The notes beneath the pieces are model-generated. The model had not been told where the DNA came from. It made no database searches and saw nothing but the letters and a program-made list of their open reading frames with translations. Position numbers and translations under genes: made by a program. This document shows positions 1-7,892 of a stretch of 35,068 bases of DNA, piece by piece. The stretch is taken from assembly GCA_958421655.1 (NCBI GenBank), contig CATZMG010000015.1, forward strand, positions 1 to 35,068, written 5' to 3'. Within the stretch, counting starts at the first letter, position 1, and every line of letters starts with the position of its first letter. The stretch comes from an uncultured Collinsella sp. Lineage in GTDB: Bacteria > Actinomycetota > Coriobacteriia > Coriobacteriales > Coriobacteriaceae.

Positions 1-130
1 AGTACGACCCAAATCAATCCCCTACCCTCAAGAACATCGAATTACGTTTAACGCAAGTAATCATCTTATAGTGACAAACGCCAAACACGCAGCATATTCA
101 CCAACGCTAGCGAAATAACCAGCACAAAAC
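1..130. other. Left-edge intergenic sequence, no gene seen
   Basis: This stretch is more A+T-rich than the genes around it, and I see no open reading frame with a ribosome binding site. On the minus strand a TATAAG hexamer at 66-71 could be a -10 box reading out of the window to the left, but I find no convincing -35 box, so this is weak. Nothing else is visible. Confidence 0.5.
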
Positions 131-132
131 AA

Positions 133-163
133 AAGCGACATTCCGAATAACGGAATGTCGCTT
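133..163 (-). terminator. Perfect 13-bp hairpin, likely intrinsic terminator
   Basis: Bases 133-145 pair perfectly with 151-163 around a 5-base loop. Read on the minus strand, the stem runs straight into TTTTGTTTTG, a good U-tract. It would end transcripts coming from ileS or from a short RNA made in 164-384. On the plus strand it is followed by TTAATA, which is poorer. Confidence 0.7.
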
Positions 164-384
164 AATAGCTTTCGACTAAGAGCGAAAGCGAAAGAAAGCC
201 TTTAGCTACAGCAATGGAAACACCGCGTTATCGTCACCAACAGCGAAAACGTCCCTAAGCGAGCAAGGTGACGTGAAAGATGAGGGAAGCGAACTTTGGT
301 ACGCGACCGACGATTGAACGTCAGATTGCCGCTTAGGGGCGTTTGCAGCGTCGGTAGGTTATGGCGTTCTACGAACGCCGTAAC
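164..384. other. Intergenic region with several hairpins, possible structured RNA
   Basis: There is no gene between the ileS stop and the hairpin at 133. Bases 168-174 pair with 183-189 (7 bp). Bases 247-261 pair with 330-344 (15 bp), enclosing about 68 bases in which 269-274 can pair with 318-323. Bases 354-369 pair with 373-388 (16 bp), and this hairpin covers the ileS stop codon at 385-387. The two longer stems each contain one G-U pair if read as plus-strand RNA, but an A-C mismatch if read as minus-strand RNA. I do not recognise it as a known RNA family. It could equally be a dispersed repeat. Confidence 0.45.
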
Positions 385-3186
385 CTACAAAGCGTCGGCG
401 CAGCGCTTGCAGATATGCGCGTGGCCGTTGTACTCGCCGACGGTGGTGCGATAGTTCCAGCAACGGTCACAGCACTCGCCCTCGGCAGCCTCGATAGCAA
501 CGGAAAGCTCCTCGCCCTGGGTCAGCTCAACATCGGAGACGATGTAGAACTCGGCCAGGTCGACGGCCTTGTCGCCGGTCAGCAGCGCATACATCTCGGC
601 GGGAACGACCGCCTTGACGCGGACCTGCTGGCTCTTGGTGAAGGTGCCGGCGGAGCGGGCATCCTCAAGGGCCTTGGTCACGGCGCTACGAAGCTCGAGG
701 GAAGCCTCGAGCACGCCCTCGAACTCATTGGCCTCGTCGACCGTGATAGGCGACTTGTACCAATCGAGCAGCGCGGCGTACTTCTGGTGATCGACGCAGC
801 CGGCGGGCGCATAGGCCATGGCCTCGTCGACCGTATAGGACAGGATCGGCTGCAGGTCGCGCATGAGCATCGAGAAGAGCTCGGCCAGCACGGTCTGGGC
901 GCTGCGACGCTCGAGCGAGCCGGGCTTCTCGCAGTACAGACGGTCCTTCAGGGCGTCGAGGTACACGTTGGAGAGCTCGGTAACCACGAAGTCGTAGAGT
1001 GCACGGTAAGCGCGCGGGAACTCGTAGCTGGCATAAGCATCGTCGACCTCGGCCTGGACCTGGGTCAGGCGGGCAACCATGAGCTTGTCGAGCGGCAGCA
1101 GGTCGGCAAAGGCGACGCCGTCGGTCTCGGGCTCAAACTGACCCTCGAGCTCGGAGAGCAGGAAGCGCAGCGTGTTGCGGAAACGACGGTAGGCATCGGA
1201 CGTACGAGCAAGGATCTCGTGGTCGATGGACACGTCGGAGCTGGTATCGACGGATGCAACCCACAGGCGGATGATGTCGGCGCCCATCTCGTCGCAGACC
1301 TTATTGGGGTCGATGACGTTGCCGAGCGACTTGGACATCTTGCGGCCCTGGCCGTCGAGGGTGAAGCCCTGCGAGACGACCGCCTTGTACGGAGCGTGGC
1401 CGTTGGCACCCACCGAGGTGAGCAGCGAGCTCTGGAACCAACCGCGGTGCTGGTCGGAGCCCTCAAGATACACATCCGCCGGGTACTCAAGCTCGGGACG
1501 GTACTCGCAGACGGCCTTCCAGGAGACGCCGGAATCCCACCACACGTCGAGGATGTCCTTATCGGCCTTGAGGTGATGGCCGCCGCACTTGGGGCAGACG
1601 CAGGCCTCGCCCAGGTAGCTCTCGGGAGCGTCGGTGAACCAGGCGTCGGAGCCCTTCTCGTGGAAGAGCTTGATGACGGCGTCGAGCGTGGCGTCGTTCA
1701 TGACCTTCTCGCCGCAGTCGGCGCAGGTGTAGCTCGGGATGGGCACGCCCCAGTTGCGCTGACGGCTGATGCACCAGTCGGGACGCTGCTCGACCATGGC
1801 GCCGATGCGGTTTGCCGCGTGAGCCGGATACCACTTGACGTTCTCGCGGACCTCTTTGCCAGCCTGCTCGCGCAAACCGGTCTTGTCCATCGAGACAAAC
1901 CACTGGTCGGTAGCACGGAAGAGCACCGGGTGCTTGCAGCGCCAGCAGTGCGGATAGCTGTGCGTGATCTTCTTCTCGAGGACCAGGGTGCCGCGCTCGC
2001 GCAGGAACTCGATGATGTGCGGGTTGGCCTCATCGGTATCCATACCGCTGAAGGGGCCGCCGGTGCCAAACTCCTCACCGGTGTAGAACTTGCCGTCGTC
2101 ATCGACCGGCATGCAGATGTCGGTGATGCCCTCCTTGAGGCAGGCAAAGTAGTCGTCGACGCCGTGGCCGGGCGAGTTGTGGACGATACCGGTACCGTCG
2201 TCGACACCGACGTAATCGGCCAGCAGCGCCACGCCCTCGACACCGTCAAAGATCGGCTGCTTGTAGTGGATGTGGTGGAAGGTCTCGGCGGGAACCACGT
2301 AGGGCTTGCCGTCGACCATGACCGGGGTGTACTCCCAGCCAAACTCCTCACAGCACTTGGGAGCCAGGTCCTCGAGCATGACCTCGGCGCGGCCATCGTG
2401 CTCAACGGCGACATAGGCGGCGCCGGGCTTAAGGGAAACGGCCTGGTCGGAGGGGATGGTCCACGGCGTGGTCGTCCAGATGATAAAGTCGACCGGGCCG
2501 TCGAAGTTCTCGAGACCGGCGGGCTTGGAAGTCATCTCAAAGCGAACGAAGATGGAGGGGCTTGTCTCGTCAGAGTACTCGATCTCGGCCTCGGCGAGTG
2601 CGGTGTGGCAGTGCTTGCACCAGTGAACCGGCTTGTGGCCGCGATAGATCATGCCCTTGTCGAACATAGCCTTGAAGACCTCGATGTCGGCGGCGTCATG
2701 CTGGTGATAGAGCGTCAGATACGGGTTGTCCCAATCGCCGAGCACGCCCAGGCGACGGAAGCCGGCCTTCTGCAGCTCGATGTTCTCGACAGCGAACTTA
2801 TTACAAAGCTCGCGGATCTTAGCCGTGGAGGTCTGGTTGAACTTCTCGGTGCCGAGCTTCTCCTCGACCTTGTGCTCGATCGGTTGACCGTGGCAGTCCC
2901 AACCGGGGACATAGGGAACCTCATAGCCCTGCATCATCCAGTAGCGGTTGATCATGTCCTTGGAGATCTTGTTCATGGCATGGCCGATGTGGATCGGACC
3001 GTTGGCGTACGGAGGACCGTCGTGCAGCACGAACTTCTTGTGACCCTCGTTCTTCTTCAGAACCTGCTCGTAGACCTTGTTGTCCTGCCAGTCCTTGAGT
3101 CGCTTGGGCTCGGACTTGGAAAGACCGGCACGCATGGGAAAACCGGTCTTAGGCAGATTCATCGTCTGCTTGTACTCGTTTGCCAC
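385..3186 (-). CDS. ileS: Isoleucyl-tRNA synthetase
   Basis: IleRS charges tRNA-Ile with isoleucine and edits mischarged valine in the cytoplasm. The 933-residue product has the class I HIGH motif (residues 66-69) inside GPPYANGPIHIGHA, the KMSKS loop at 616-620, a CP1 editing domain between them with TTTPWTIPS, and a C-terminal zinc knuckle with Cys906, Cys909, Cys926 and Cys929. The length fits the bacterial, zinc-containing type. The start is GTG at 3186, preceded by AAAGGGG. A T-box leader lies upstream, so expression should follow the charging state of tRNA-Ile. The gene is monocistronic here, divergent from the dehydrogenase at 3674. Assignment is secure. Confidence 0.97.
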   Translation of the reverse strand: MANEYKQTMNLPKTGFPMRAGLSKSEPKRLKDWQDNKVYEQVLKKNEGHKKFVLHDGPPYANGPIHIGHAMNKISKDMINRYWMMQGYEVPYVPGWDCHGQPIEHKVEEKLGTEKFNQTSTAKIRELCNKFAVENIELQKAGFRRLGVLGDWDNPYLTLYHQHDAADIEVFKAMFDKGMIYRGHKPVHWCKHCHTALAEAEIEYSDETSPSIFVRFEMTSKPAGLENFDGPVDFIIWTTTPWTIPSDQAVSLKPGAAYVAVEHDGRAEVMLEDLAPKCCEEFGWEYTPVMVDGKPYVVPAETFHHIHYKQPIFDGVEGVALLADYVGVDDGTGIVHNSPGHGVDDYFACLKEGITDICMPVDDDGKFYTGEEFGTGGPFSGMDTDEANPHIIEFLRERGTLVLEKKITHSYPHCWRCKHPVLFRATDQWFVSMDKTGLREQAGKEVRENVKWYPAHAANRIGAMVEQRPDWCISRQRNWGVPIPSYTCADCGEKVMNDATLDAVIKLFHEKGSDAWFTDAPESYLGEACVCPKCGGHHLKADKDILDVWWDSGVSWKAVCEYRPELEYPADVYLEGSDQHRGWFQSSLLTSVGANGHAPYKAVVSQGFTLDGQGRKMSKSLGNVIDPNKVCDEMGADIIRLWVASVDTSSDVSIDHEILARTSDAYRRFRNTLRFLLSELEGQFEPETDGVAFADLLPLDKLMVARLTQVQAEVDDAYASYEFPRAYRALYDFVVTELSNVYLDALKDRLYCEKPGSLERRSAQTVLAELFSMLMRDLQPILSYTVDEAMAYAPAGCVDHQKYAALLDWYKSPITVDEANEFEGVLEASLELRSAVTKALEDARSAGTFTKSQQVRVKAVVPAEMYALLTGDKAVDLAEFYIVSDVELTQGEELSVAIEAAEGECCDRCWNYRTTVGEYNGHAHICKRCADAL

Positions 3187-3537
3187 GGTACCCCTTTCAT
3201 GTCATGGGCGCACACGCCCGTTGGGCACCAAAAAAGCGCCCGTCCCTACAAGCTGGGACGAAGCGCCACAAAAACGGGCTGTACGCCCGCAAAAGCTCTT
3301 CGCTTAACCACCCAGCTTAGATGCCCTCGCCCGCGTCGCCGCGCGCTCGCATCCGTTACTCGGCTGATCTGTATCGACGACCATCTCGGCGATATCTACT
3401 AAGACGTGCCTGTGCGGCGCGTCCGTTGGGACCGCAGCTCCGGGGTGATTTTCATCGGTCGCATGCACGGGTTCTCAGCGCTCCCCGCTCTCTGTAGCAT
3501 GCGGACGGCCGACTACTCGTCCCCATCAACGCTCATG
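3187..3537 (-). promoter_or_regulatory. T-box riboswitch, isoleucine type, ileS leader
   Basis: Read on the minus strand, the leader has the T-box landmarks in order: GACGAGTAGTC (3511-3522), AGAGAGCGGGG (3483-3493), GCTGAGAACCCG (about 3468-3479), then GAAAATCACC, which places an ATC isoleucine specifier at 3447-3449. The antiterminator starts with GGGTGGTTAAGCG (3301-3313). Its GGG pairs with CCC, and GCGAAG pairs with CTTCGT, leaving a 7-base bulge TGGTTAA. The competing terminator (3230-3267) has a stem of GCGCTTCGTCCC with GGGACGGGCGC, followed by six U. TGGT suits the ACCA end of tRNA-Ile. Uncharged tRNA should favour antitermination. The bulge differs from the usual TGGNACC in its last three bases. 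Confidence 0.9.
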
Positions 3538-3543
3538 CGGTGT

Positions 3544-3549
3544 ATGCTA
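3544..3549 (-). promoter_or_regulatory. Putative -10 box of the ileS promoter
   Basis: TAGCAT preceded by TGC forms an extended -10 element on the minus strand. It would start RNA near 3537, just upstream of the first T-box helix. No good -35 box is visible, as is common with extended -10 promoters. Confidence 0.5.
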
Positions 3550-3673
3550 GCACGTTCCGCGCCGGCGAAAAACCCTCAACACTGGTTTTATACGTTCGAA
3601 ATTTCTCGCTATTACAGCCCTGCTCTAGGAGCAAAATACCTGAAAGCACTCTATCGAACGAAAGAAGGTTGCT

Positions 3674-4756
3674 ATGCGCACGATTGGAATGAGCGACTAC
3701 ACCGTTGGCGAGGATTGCTTTGACGAGCTGCCCGCCGCACTGGCGGAGTACGGCGCGACAAAGGTCGCCATCATCGGCGGCAAGCGAGCCCTGGCTGCGG
3801 CGCTGCCGGGCATCGAGGCGACGCTTGAAGGTACCGATGTCGAAATTCTGGAGACGCGCGTCTACGGCACCAACAGTACGCGCGCCAATATCGCCAAGGT
3901 CGTAAACTCCCCCGCCTGCCAGGAAGCCGACGTGCTCATTGCTTGCGGCGGCGGCAAGGCGCTCGACACCGTGAAGACCGCAGCTATCGAGCTCAAGAAG
4001 ATCGTCTTTACGGTCCCGACGATCTGTTCCAACTGCTCCGCCGCGACCGCCATTGCCGTCGTGTACAACGACGACGGCTCGCTCGAGGGCTATTCGTACC
4101 CCAACCGACCGGCGCACATCTTCATCAACCCCAAGATCATCGCCGAGGCACCGGCAGAGTATTTCTGGGCCGGCGTAGGCGATGCCCTGTCTAAGCAGCC
4201 CGAGGTCGAGTACGCCACGAGCGCCGGCAATTTGGAGCACACGGCAGGCCTTGGCTTGGCACTCGCCCACACCTGTTCCGAGCCGCTGTTTACCTATGGC
4301 GTCCAGGGTCTTGAGGACGTGCGCCAGGACCTGTCGAGCGAGGCTGTCAAGCAGATCGCGCTCGACATCGTGGTCAACACGGGCTATGTCTCGAACCTGA
4401 CCAACCAGAACGATTACTACTACAACTCGAGCGTGGCGCACGCGTTCTACAACGCCACTTGCAGCATTCCGCGTGAGGGCACCTACCTGCACGGCGAGGT
4501 CGTGAGCCTGGGCGTGCTCGTGCTGTTTGCCTATACGGGCGACACCGAGAACCTTAAGCGCTACGCTGCCTTTAACAAGCAGATGGGGCTGCCCGTGACG
4601 CTTGAGCAGGTCGGGCTTTCCGAGTCCGATATCCCGGCCCTGTGCGAGTACGCGCACGCCACCAACGAGTGGAAGCAAGGCAACCCGGAGCCCTTCACCG
4701 ACGAGAAGTTCGCCGCCGCCATCAAGGCCGCCAACGCCTACGGCCGCACGCTCTAG
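3674..4756 (+). CDS. GldA-like iron-containing alcohol/glycerol dehydrogenase
   Basis: The 360-residue protein belongs to the glycerol dehydrogenase branch of the metal-dependent (group III) alcohol dehydrogenases, cytoplasmic NAD-dependent enzymes. It shows the dinucleotide-binding GGGKALDT (92-99) and the metal ligands expected from GldA: Asp170 in VGDALSK, His256 in SVAHAFYN and His273 in YLHGEVVSLG. The true substrate cannot be read from sequence; glycerol, another polyol or an aldehyde are possible. The start ATG at 3674 follows AAAGAAGG. Upstream, TGCTC-TAG-GAGCA (3621-3633) is a small palindrome that might be an operator, and TTACAG/AAATAC is a weak promoter candidate around it. The gene stands alone and ends at a strong terminator. 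Confidence 0.85.
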   Translation: MRTIGMSDYTVGEDCFDELPAALAEYGATKVAIIGGKRALAAALPGIEATLEGTDVEILETRVYGTNSTRANIAKVVNSPACQEADVLIACGGGKALDTVKTAAIELKKIVFTVPTICSNCSAATAIAVVYNDDGSLEGYSYPNRPAHIFINPKIIAEAPAEYFWAGVGDALSKQPEVEYATSAGNLEHTAGLGLALAHTCSEPLFTYGVQGLEDVRQDLSSEAVKQIALDIVVNTGYVSNLTNQNDYYYNSSVAHAFYNATCSIPREGTYLHGEVVSLGVLVLFAYTGDTENLKRYAAFNKQMGLPVTLEQVGLSESDIPALCEYAHATNEWKQGNPEPFTDEKFAAAIKAANAYGRTL

Positions 4757-4767
4757 GCCTAACCCAA

Positions 4768-4808
4768 AACCACCACAAAGGGGACAGGCACCTTTGTGGT
4801 GGTTTTTT
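4768..4808. terminator. Bidirectional 14-bp terminator hairpin with GGGGAC loop
   Basis: Bases 4768-4781 pair perfectly with 4791-4804 around a 9-base loop, followed by TTTTTT on the plus strand. It ends the dehydrogenase transcript. The convergent DUF523 gene has its stop codon (4807-4809) inside the U-tract, so the same hairpin probably serves both. The element contains GGGGACAGG, a motif that recurs in two other intergenic hairpins of this window. Confidence 0.85.
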
Positions 4809-5262
4809 ATTGCTCCAGCATGCTGGGATCGAACTCGCTAGCCGGAATCACACGGTACCCGTGGCGCAGGAGCAGGTCGACGAAAACGCCGTTACCCGGT
4901 GTGAGCGTACCGCTGAACGTTCCGTCGTAGATACGGCCTACACCACACGAGGGGCTACGGTCCTGCAAGACGCACACAGCGATCTGGGACGGGCCGCCCG
5001 CCTGCTCGCACATGTCGAGCGCGCGCTCGGCACCCAGGCGAAACTCGCGATCGACTGAGGTACCCTCGCAGGTACGGACCTCGCCGTCCACGATCTCGGA
5101 AGGATCGCGCGGTGTGGGCAGGCCGCCAAAAACCTCAGGGCATACCAACAGGACCTCGGTCCCCGTGCGCTCGCAAGCCTCGACCAGCTCGCGATGATAG
5201 TTGTCGAGTCCGTTATACTTGCAGCTCTCGCCCATCAAACAGGCGCTCACCACGATCTTCAT
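4807..5262 (-). CDS. DUF523 family protein
   Basis: This is a small cytoplasmic protein of about 151 residues in the DUF523 family, whose role is not established; I assign no function. The family marks are clear: an N-terminal CLMGESCKYNG, CPEVFGGLPTPRDPSE in the middle, and LQDRSPSCG toward the C terminus. The conserved cysteines in these motifs hint at metal or thiol chemistry, which is inference. ATG at 5262 is chosen because GGGAGGG sits 7 bases upstream; an in-frame TTG at 5277 has no such site. It lies downstream of ftsH, separated by the ftsH terminator, and converges on the dehydrogenase gene. Confidence 0.85.
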   Translation of the reverse strand: MKIVVSACLMGESCKYNGLDNYHRELVEACERTGTEVLLVCPEVFGGLPTPRDPSEIVDGEVRTCEGTSVDREFRLGAERALDMCEQAGGPSQIAVCVLQDRSPSCGVGRIYDGTFSGTLTPGNGVFVDLLLRHGYRVIPASEFDPSMLEQ

Positions 5263-5281
5263 GCATATCCCTCCCAAGCAA

Positions 5282-5318
5282 AACGCCCCATTTGAGATAG
5301 AAGCTCAAATGGGGCGTT
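5282..5318 (-). terminator. Terminator after ftsH
   Basis: Bases 5282-5296 pair perfectly with 5304-5318 (15 bp, 7-base loop). On the minus strand the stem is followed by TTTT. It lies between the ftsH stop and the DUF523 start, so DUF523 is probably transcribed separately or by read-through. Confidence 0.8.
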
Positions 5319-5337
5319 CGATGCTGTGTAACCAGCC

Positions 5338-7245
5338 TTACTGCTGCTTTGGCATCAGCGGATTCTCGCGCGTGAGGAGATTCATGAACTCCTCGCCCGT
5401 GATCGTCTCCTTCTTGTACAGATAACGAGCCAGCTCGTGGAGCTTAAACTTGTTCTCCTTCAGAATCTGCAGAGCGCGGTCGTGCGCATCCTCGATCAGC
5501 TTGGCGACAATCGCGTCCACGCGTTCGGCCGTACCGGGGGCGCAGGTGAGCGACGTGTCCTGGTTGAGGTACGCATTCTGAACGGTACCGAGTGCCATCA
5601 TGCCAAACTCATCAGACATACCAAAGCGCGTCACCATGTTACGGGCGAGCTTGGTGGCCTGCTCGATATCGTTGGCGGCGCCGGTCGTCATCTCACCAAA
5701 GATGAGCTCCTCGGCTGCACGGCCGCCGCAATAGACGGCGAGCTTGTCCAGGACCTCCTGGCGTGTGGTCAGGAAGCGCTCATCCTCCTCGACCTGCATG
5801 GTGTAGCCCAGAGCACCGCTCGTGCGCGGCACGATGGTGATCTTCGTGACCGGCGCAGAGCCCTTCTGGCGAGCGGCAACGATGGCATGACCGATCTCGT
5901 GATAAGAAACGACCTGCTTCTCGTGGTCGGACAGCACCGTGGACTTGCGCTGCTGACCGGCGATGACGACCTCCACCGACTCCTCAAAATCGTCCTGCGT
6001 GGCGCGCTTGCGACCCTCGCGGACGGCACGCAGCGCGCCCTCGTTGATGATGTTGGCCAGGTCGGCGCCCGAGGCACCGGGCGTGGCGCGGGCAATCGCG
6101 GTCAGGTCGATCGGCGGCTGCGTCTTCACGCTCTTGGCGTGCAGCTCAAGAATGTTCTTACGGCCGGTCAGGTCGGGCAACTCAACGGGGATACGGCGGT
6201 CAAAACGGCCGGGGCGCAACAGGGCCGGGTCAAGGCTGTCCGGGCGGTTGGTTGCGGCAAGAACAACGATACCCTTATGGTTATCGAAGCCGTCCATCTC
6301 GGTCAGCAGCTGGTTGAGCGTCTGCTCGCGCTCGTCATTGCCACTAAAGCCGCCGCCATCGCGCTTCTTGCCGATGGTATCGATCTCATCGATAAAGACG
6401 ATGCACGGGGCCTTTTCCTTAGCCTGCTTAAACAGGTCACGAACCTTGGCGGCACCGCGGCCGACAAACATCTCGACGAACTCAGAGCCCGAAATGCTAA
6501 AGAACGGAACACCAGCCTCGCCGGCAACAGCCTTGGCAAGCAGGGTCTTACCGGTACCTGGAGGGCCGACAAGGAGGGCACCGCGCGGCAGCTTGGCGCC
6601 GATCTCCTCGTAGCGCTGCGGCTTCTCCAGAAAGTCGACGACCTCCTTGAGGGACTCCTTGGCCTCTTCCTGGCCTGCAACATCCTTAAAGGTCACGCCC
6701 ACGTCCTTGGAGGCGATAACGCGAGCGCCGGACTTGCCCAGTCCGCCGCCGCCAAAACCACCGCCGCCAAAGTTCATCGAAGGACCGTCATCACCCATGG
6801 CCTTCTTCATGCGGCGGTTGAGCCACCAGCCGATCAGGAAGAAAATCGCCATAGGAAGAATGAGGGTGAGCAGGTAGTAGGTCATCAGACCCGAGTTCTT
6901 ATCGGGAACGACCGACTCCAGCGAGGCGCCAGATTCAAGCACGCGATCGGTAAAGCCCGCGTCATTCGGCACACCGGTCGTCTTGTAGGCGATGTTCTCG
7001 TCTTCACCCTTCTTGGTGTAATAAATCGTGTAATCGTCCGTGTTGTACTCGACCTTGTCGACGCTCTTCTTATCGAGCGCTTTGACAAACGTCGAGTAAT
7101 CGGTCTTCGTAATCTGCTGCGTGTGACCGATGTTGGGGAACAGAACGGTCGAGAGCACGAGGTAGACGACGAAGGCGATGAGCACGTAGAGGATCATATT
7201 CCGTCTACGTTTGTTGTCATCCATCTCCATCTGCTTGAACTCCAT
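5338..7245 (-). CDS. ftsH: ATP-dependent zinc metalloprotease FtsH
   Basis: This is the membrane-anchored AAA+ protease that degrades misfolded membrane proteins and regulatory proteins. The 635-residue sequence shows a first membrane segment (about 17-36), an extracytoplasmic domain, and a second membrane segment (about 122-142). A glycine-rich linker (159-170) follows, then Walker A GPPGTGKT (227-234), Walker B IVFIDEID (282-289), the second region of homology with arginine fingers (RPGRFDRR, about 344-351), and the zinc-protease motif HEIGH (449-453; HEAGH is commoner). The ATG at 7245 has no good ribosome binding site. An in-frame ATG at 7230 has GGAG about 9 bases upstream and may be the real start. 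The gene is divergent from the CobO-like gene. Confidence 0.95.
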   Translation of the reverse strand: MEFKQMEMDDNKRRRNMILYVLIAFVVYLVLSTVLFPNIGHTQQITKTDYSTFVKALDKKSVDKVEYNTDDYTIYYTKKGEDENIAYKTTGVPNDAGFTDRVLESGASLESVVPDKNSGLMTYYLLTLILPMAIFFLIGWWLNRRMKKAMGDDGPSMNFGGGGFGGGGLGKSGARVIASKDVGVTFKDVAGQEEAKESLKEVVDFLEKPQRYEEIGAKLPRGALLVGPPGTGKTLLAKAVAGEAGVPFFSISGSEFVEMFVGRGAAKVRDLFKQAKEKAPCIVFIDEIDTIGKKRDGGGFSGNDEREQTLNQLLTEMDGFDNHKGIVVLAATNRPDSLDPALLRPGRFDRRIPVELPDLTGRKNILELHAKSVKTQPPIDLTAIARATPGASGADLANIINEGALRAVREGRKRATQDDFEESVEVVIAGQQRKSTVLSDHEKQVVSYHEIGHAIVAARQKGSAPVTKITIVPRTSGALGYTMQVEEDERFLTTRQEVLDKLAVYCGGRAAEELIFGEMTTGAANDIEQATKLARNMVTRFGMSDEFGMMALGTVQNAYLNQDTSLTCAPGTAERVDAIVAKLIEDAHDRALQILKENKFKLHELARYLYKKETITGEEFMNLLTRENPLMPKQQ

Positions 7246-7322
7246 CTACTGGGGTTGATAATGTTTTCTAGAATACCCAACCCGGACGGCGATAAACCGA
7301 CGCCGGGCACGAAAGGACAGAG

Positions 7323-7808
7323 ATGGCATCACTGGAAGTCGGCAAGGTTCAAATCTATACGGGCGACGGCAAGGGCAAGACGACGGCTGCGCTGGGGCTC
7401 GCGCTGCGAGCCACGGGCTATGGACTTAACGTGCTCATGCTTCAGTTTGCCAAGAAGCTACACTGCGCCGAACATGACGCAGCGCCTCGATTGGGGTTAC
7501 GCATCGTACAAGCCGACCGCGACACGCCCGAAGCCTGTGCTGCACAGATCATGGAGCTGGCGCGCGAGCAGATTAGCCAGGTTGACGTGCTCATTCTGGA
7601 CGAACTCGGCGAAGCGATGCGTCGCGGCTTTGTGACACGCGAGGATATCAAAGCACTGATTGCGATAAAGCCCGCCACCACGGAGCTCGTACTCACCGGC
7701 CGTGGCTTGCTGCCCCTCGCCGACCTTGCCGACCTAGTCACCGAAATGCGCCCCGTCAAACACTACTTCGACGAAGGCCTCCTAGCCCGCCAAGGCATCG
7801 AATACTAA
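7323..7808 (+). CDS. CobO/BtuR-like ATP:corrinoid adenosyltransferase
   Basis: The 161-residue protein matches the CobA/CobO/BtuR family, which transfers the adenosyl group of ATP to cob(I)alamin or a precursor. Visible marks are the N-terminal P-loop TGDGKGKTTA (13-22), the LILDELGEA strand that corresponds to Walker B, TGRG, and the C-terminal KHYFDEGLLARQGIEY typical of the family end. It is shorter than the roughly 195-residue E. coli BtuR, lacking the N-terminal lid extension. The start ATG at 7323 follows AAAGGACAG. No other cobalamin gene is nearby, so it may serve salvage for B12-dependent enzymes. The exact corrinoid substrate is unknown. Confidence 0.85.
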   Translation: MASLEVGKVQIYTGDGKGKTTAALGLALRATGYGLNVLMLQFAKKLHCAEHDAAPRLGLRIVQADRDTPEACAAQIMELAREQISQVDVLILDELGEAMRRGFVTREDIKALIAIKPATTELVLTGRGLLPLADLADLVTEMRPVKHYFDEGLLARQGIEY

Positions 7809-7821
7809 TTGCTCCGAAGGT

Positions 7822-7880
7822 GACGGAGGAAAACGGATCACTTCGCCTTATCGCCAGCCAATGATCCGTTTTCCTCTGTC
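7822..7880. repeat. Long inverted repeat between convergent genes
   Basis: Bases 7822-7840 pair with 7862-7880: 19 pairs, with one G-U when read as plus-strand RNA (7825 with 7877), around a 21-base loop. It follows the CobO-like stop and precedes the MATE stop, so it may end both transcripts, though there is no clear U-tract. GTCCCC at its right end matches a motif in the hairpins at 4768 and 28165. Confidence 0.65.
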
Positions 7881-7892
7881 CCCAAGGGATCA

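Noticed and set aside
195..361. Open stretch of about 45 codons on the minus strand after ileS, ending in TAG
   Set aside because: It has no ATG, GTG or TTG start in frame and no ribosome binding site; the long stems in the same bases explain the region better as RNA or repeat.
361..3402. Long plus-strand reading frame opposite ileS
   Set aside because: It is the antisense shadow of ileS: G/C-rich third codon positions remove stops on the other strand. It is leucine/valine/glycine-rich with no family motif and no ribosome binding site.
5437..7635. Plus-strand frame of 732 codons opposite ftsH
   Set aside because: Antisense shadow of ftsH that runs on into the CobO-like gene in the wrong frame; no recognisable domain.
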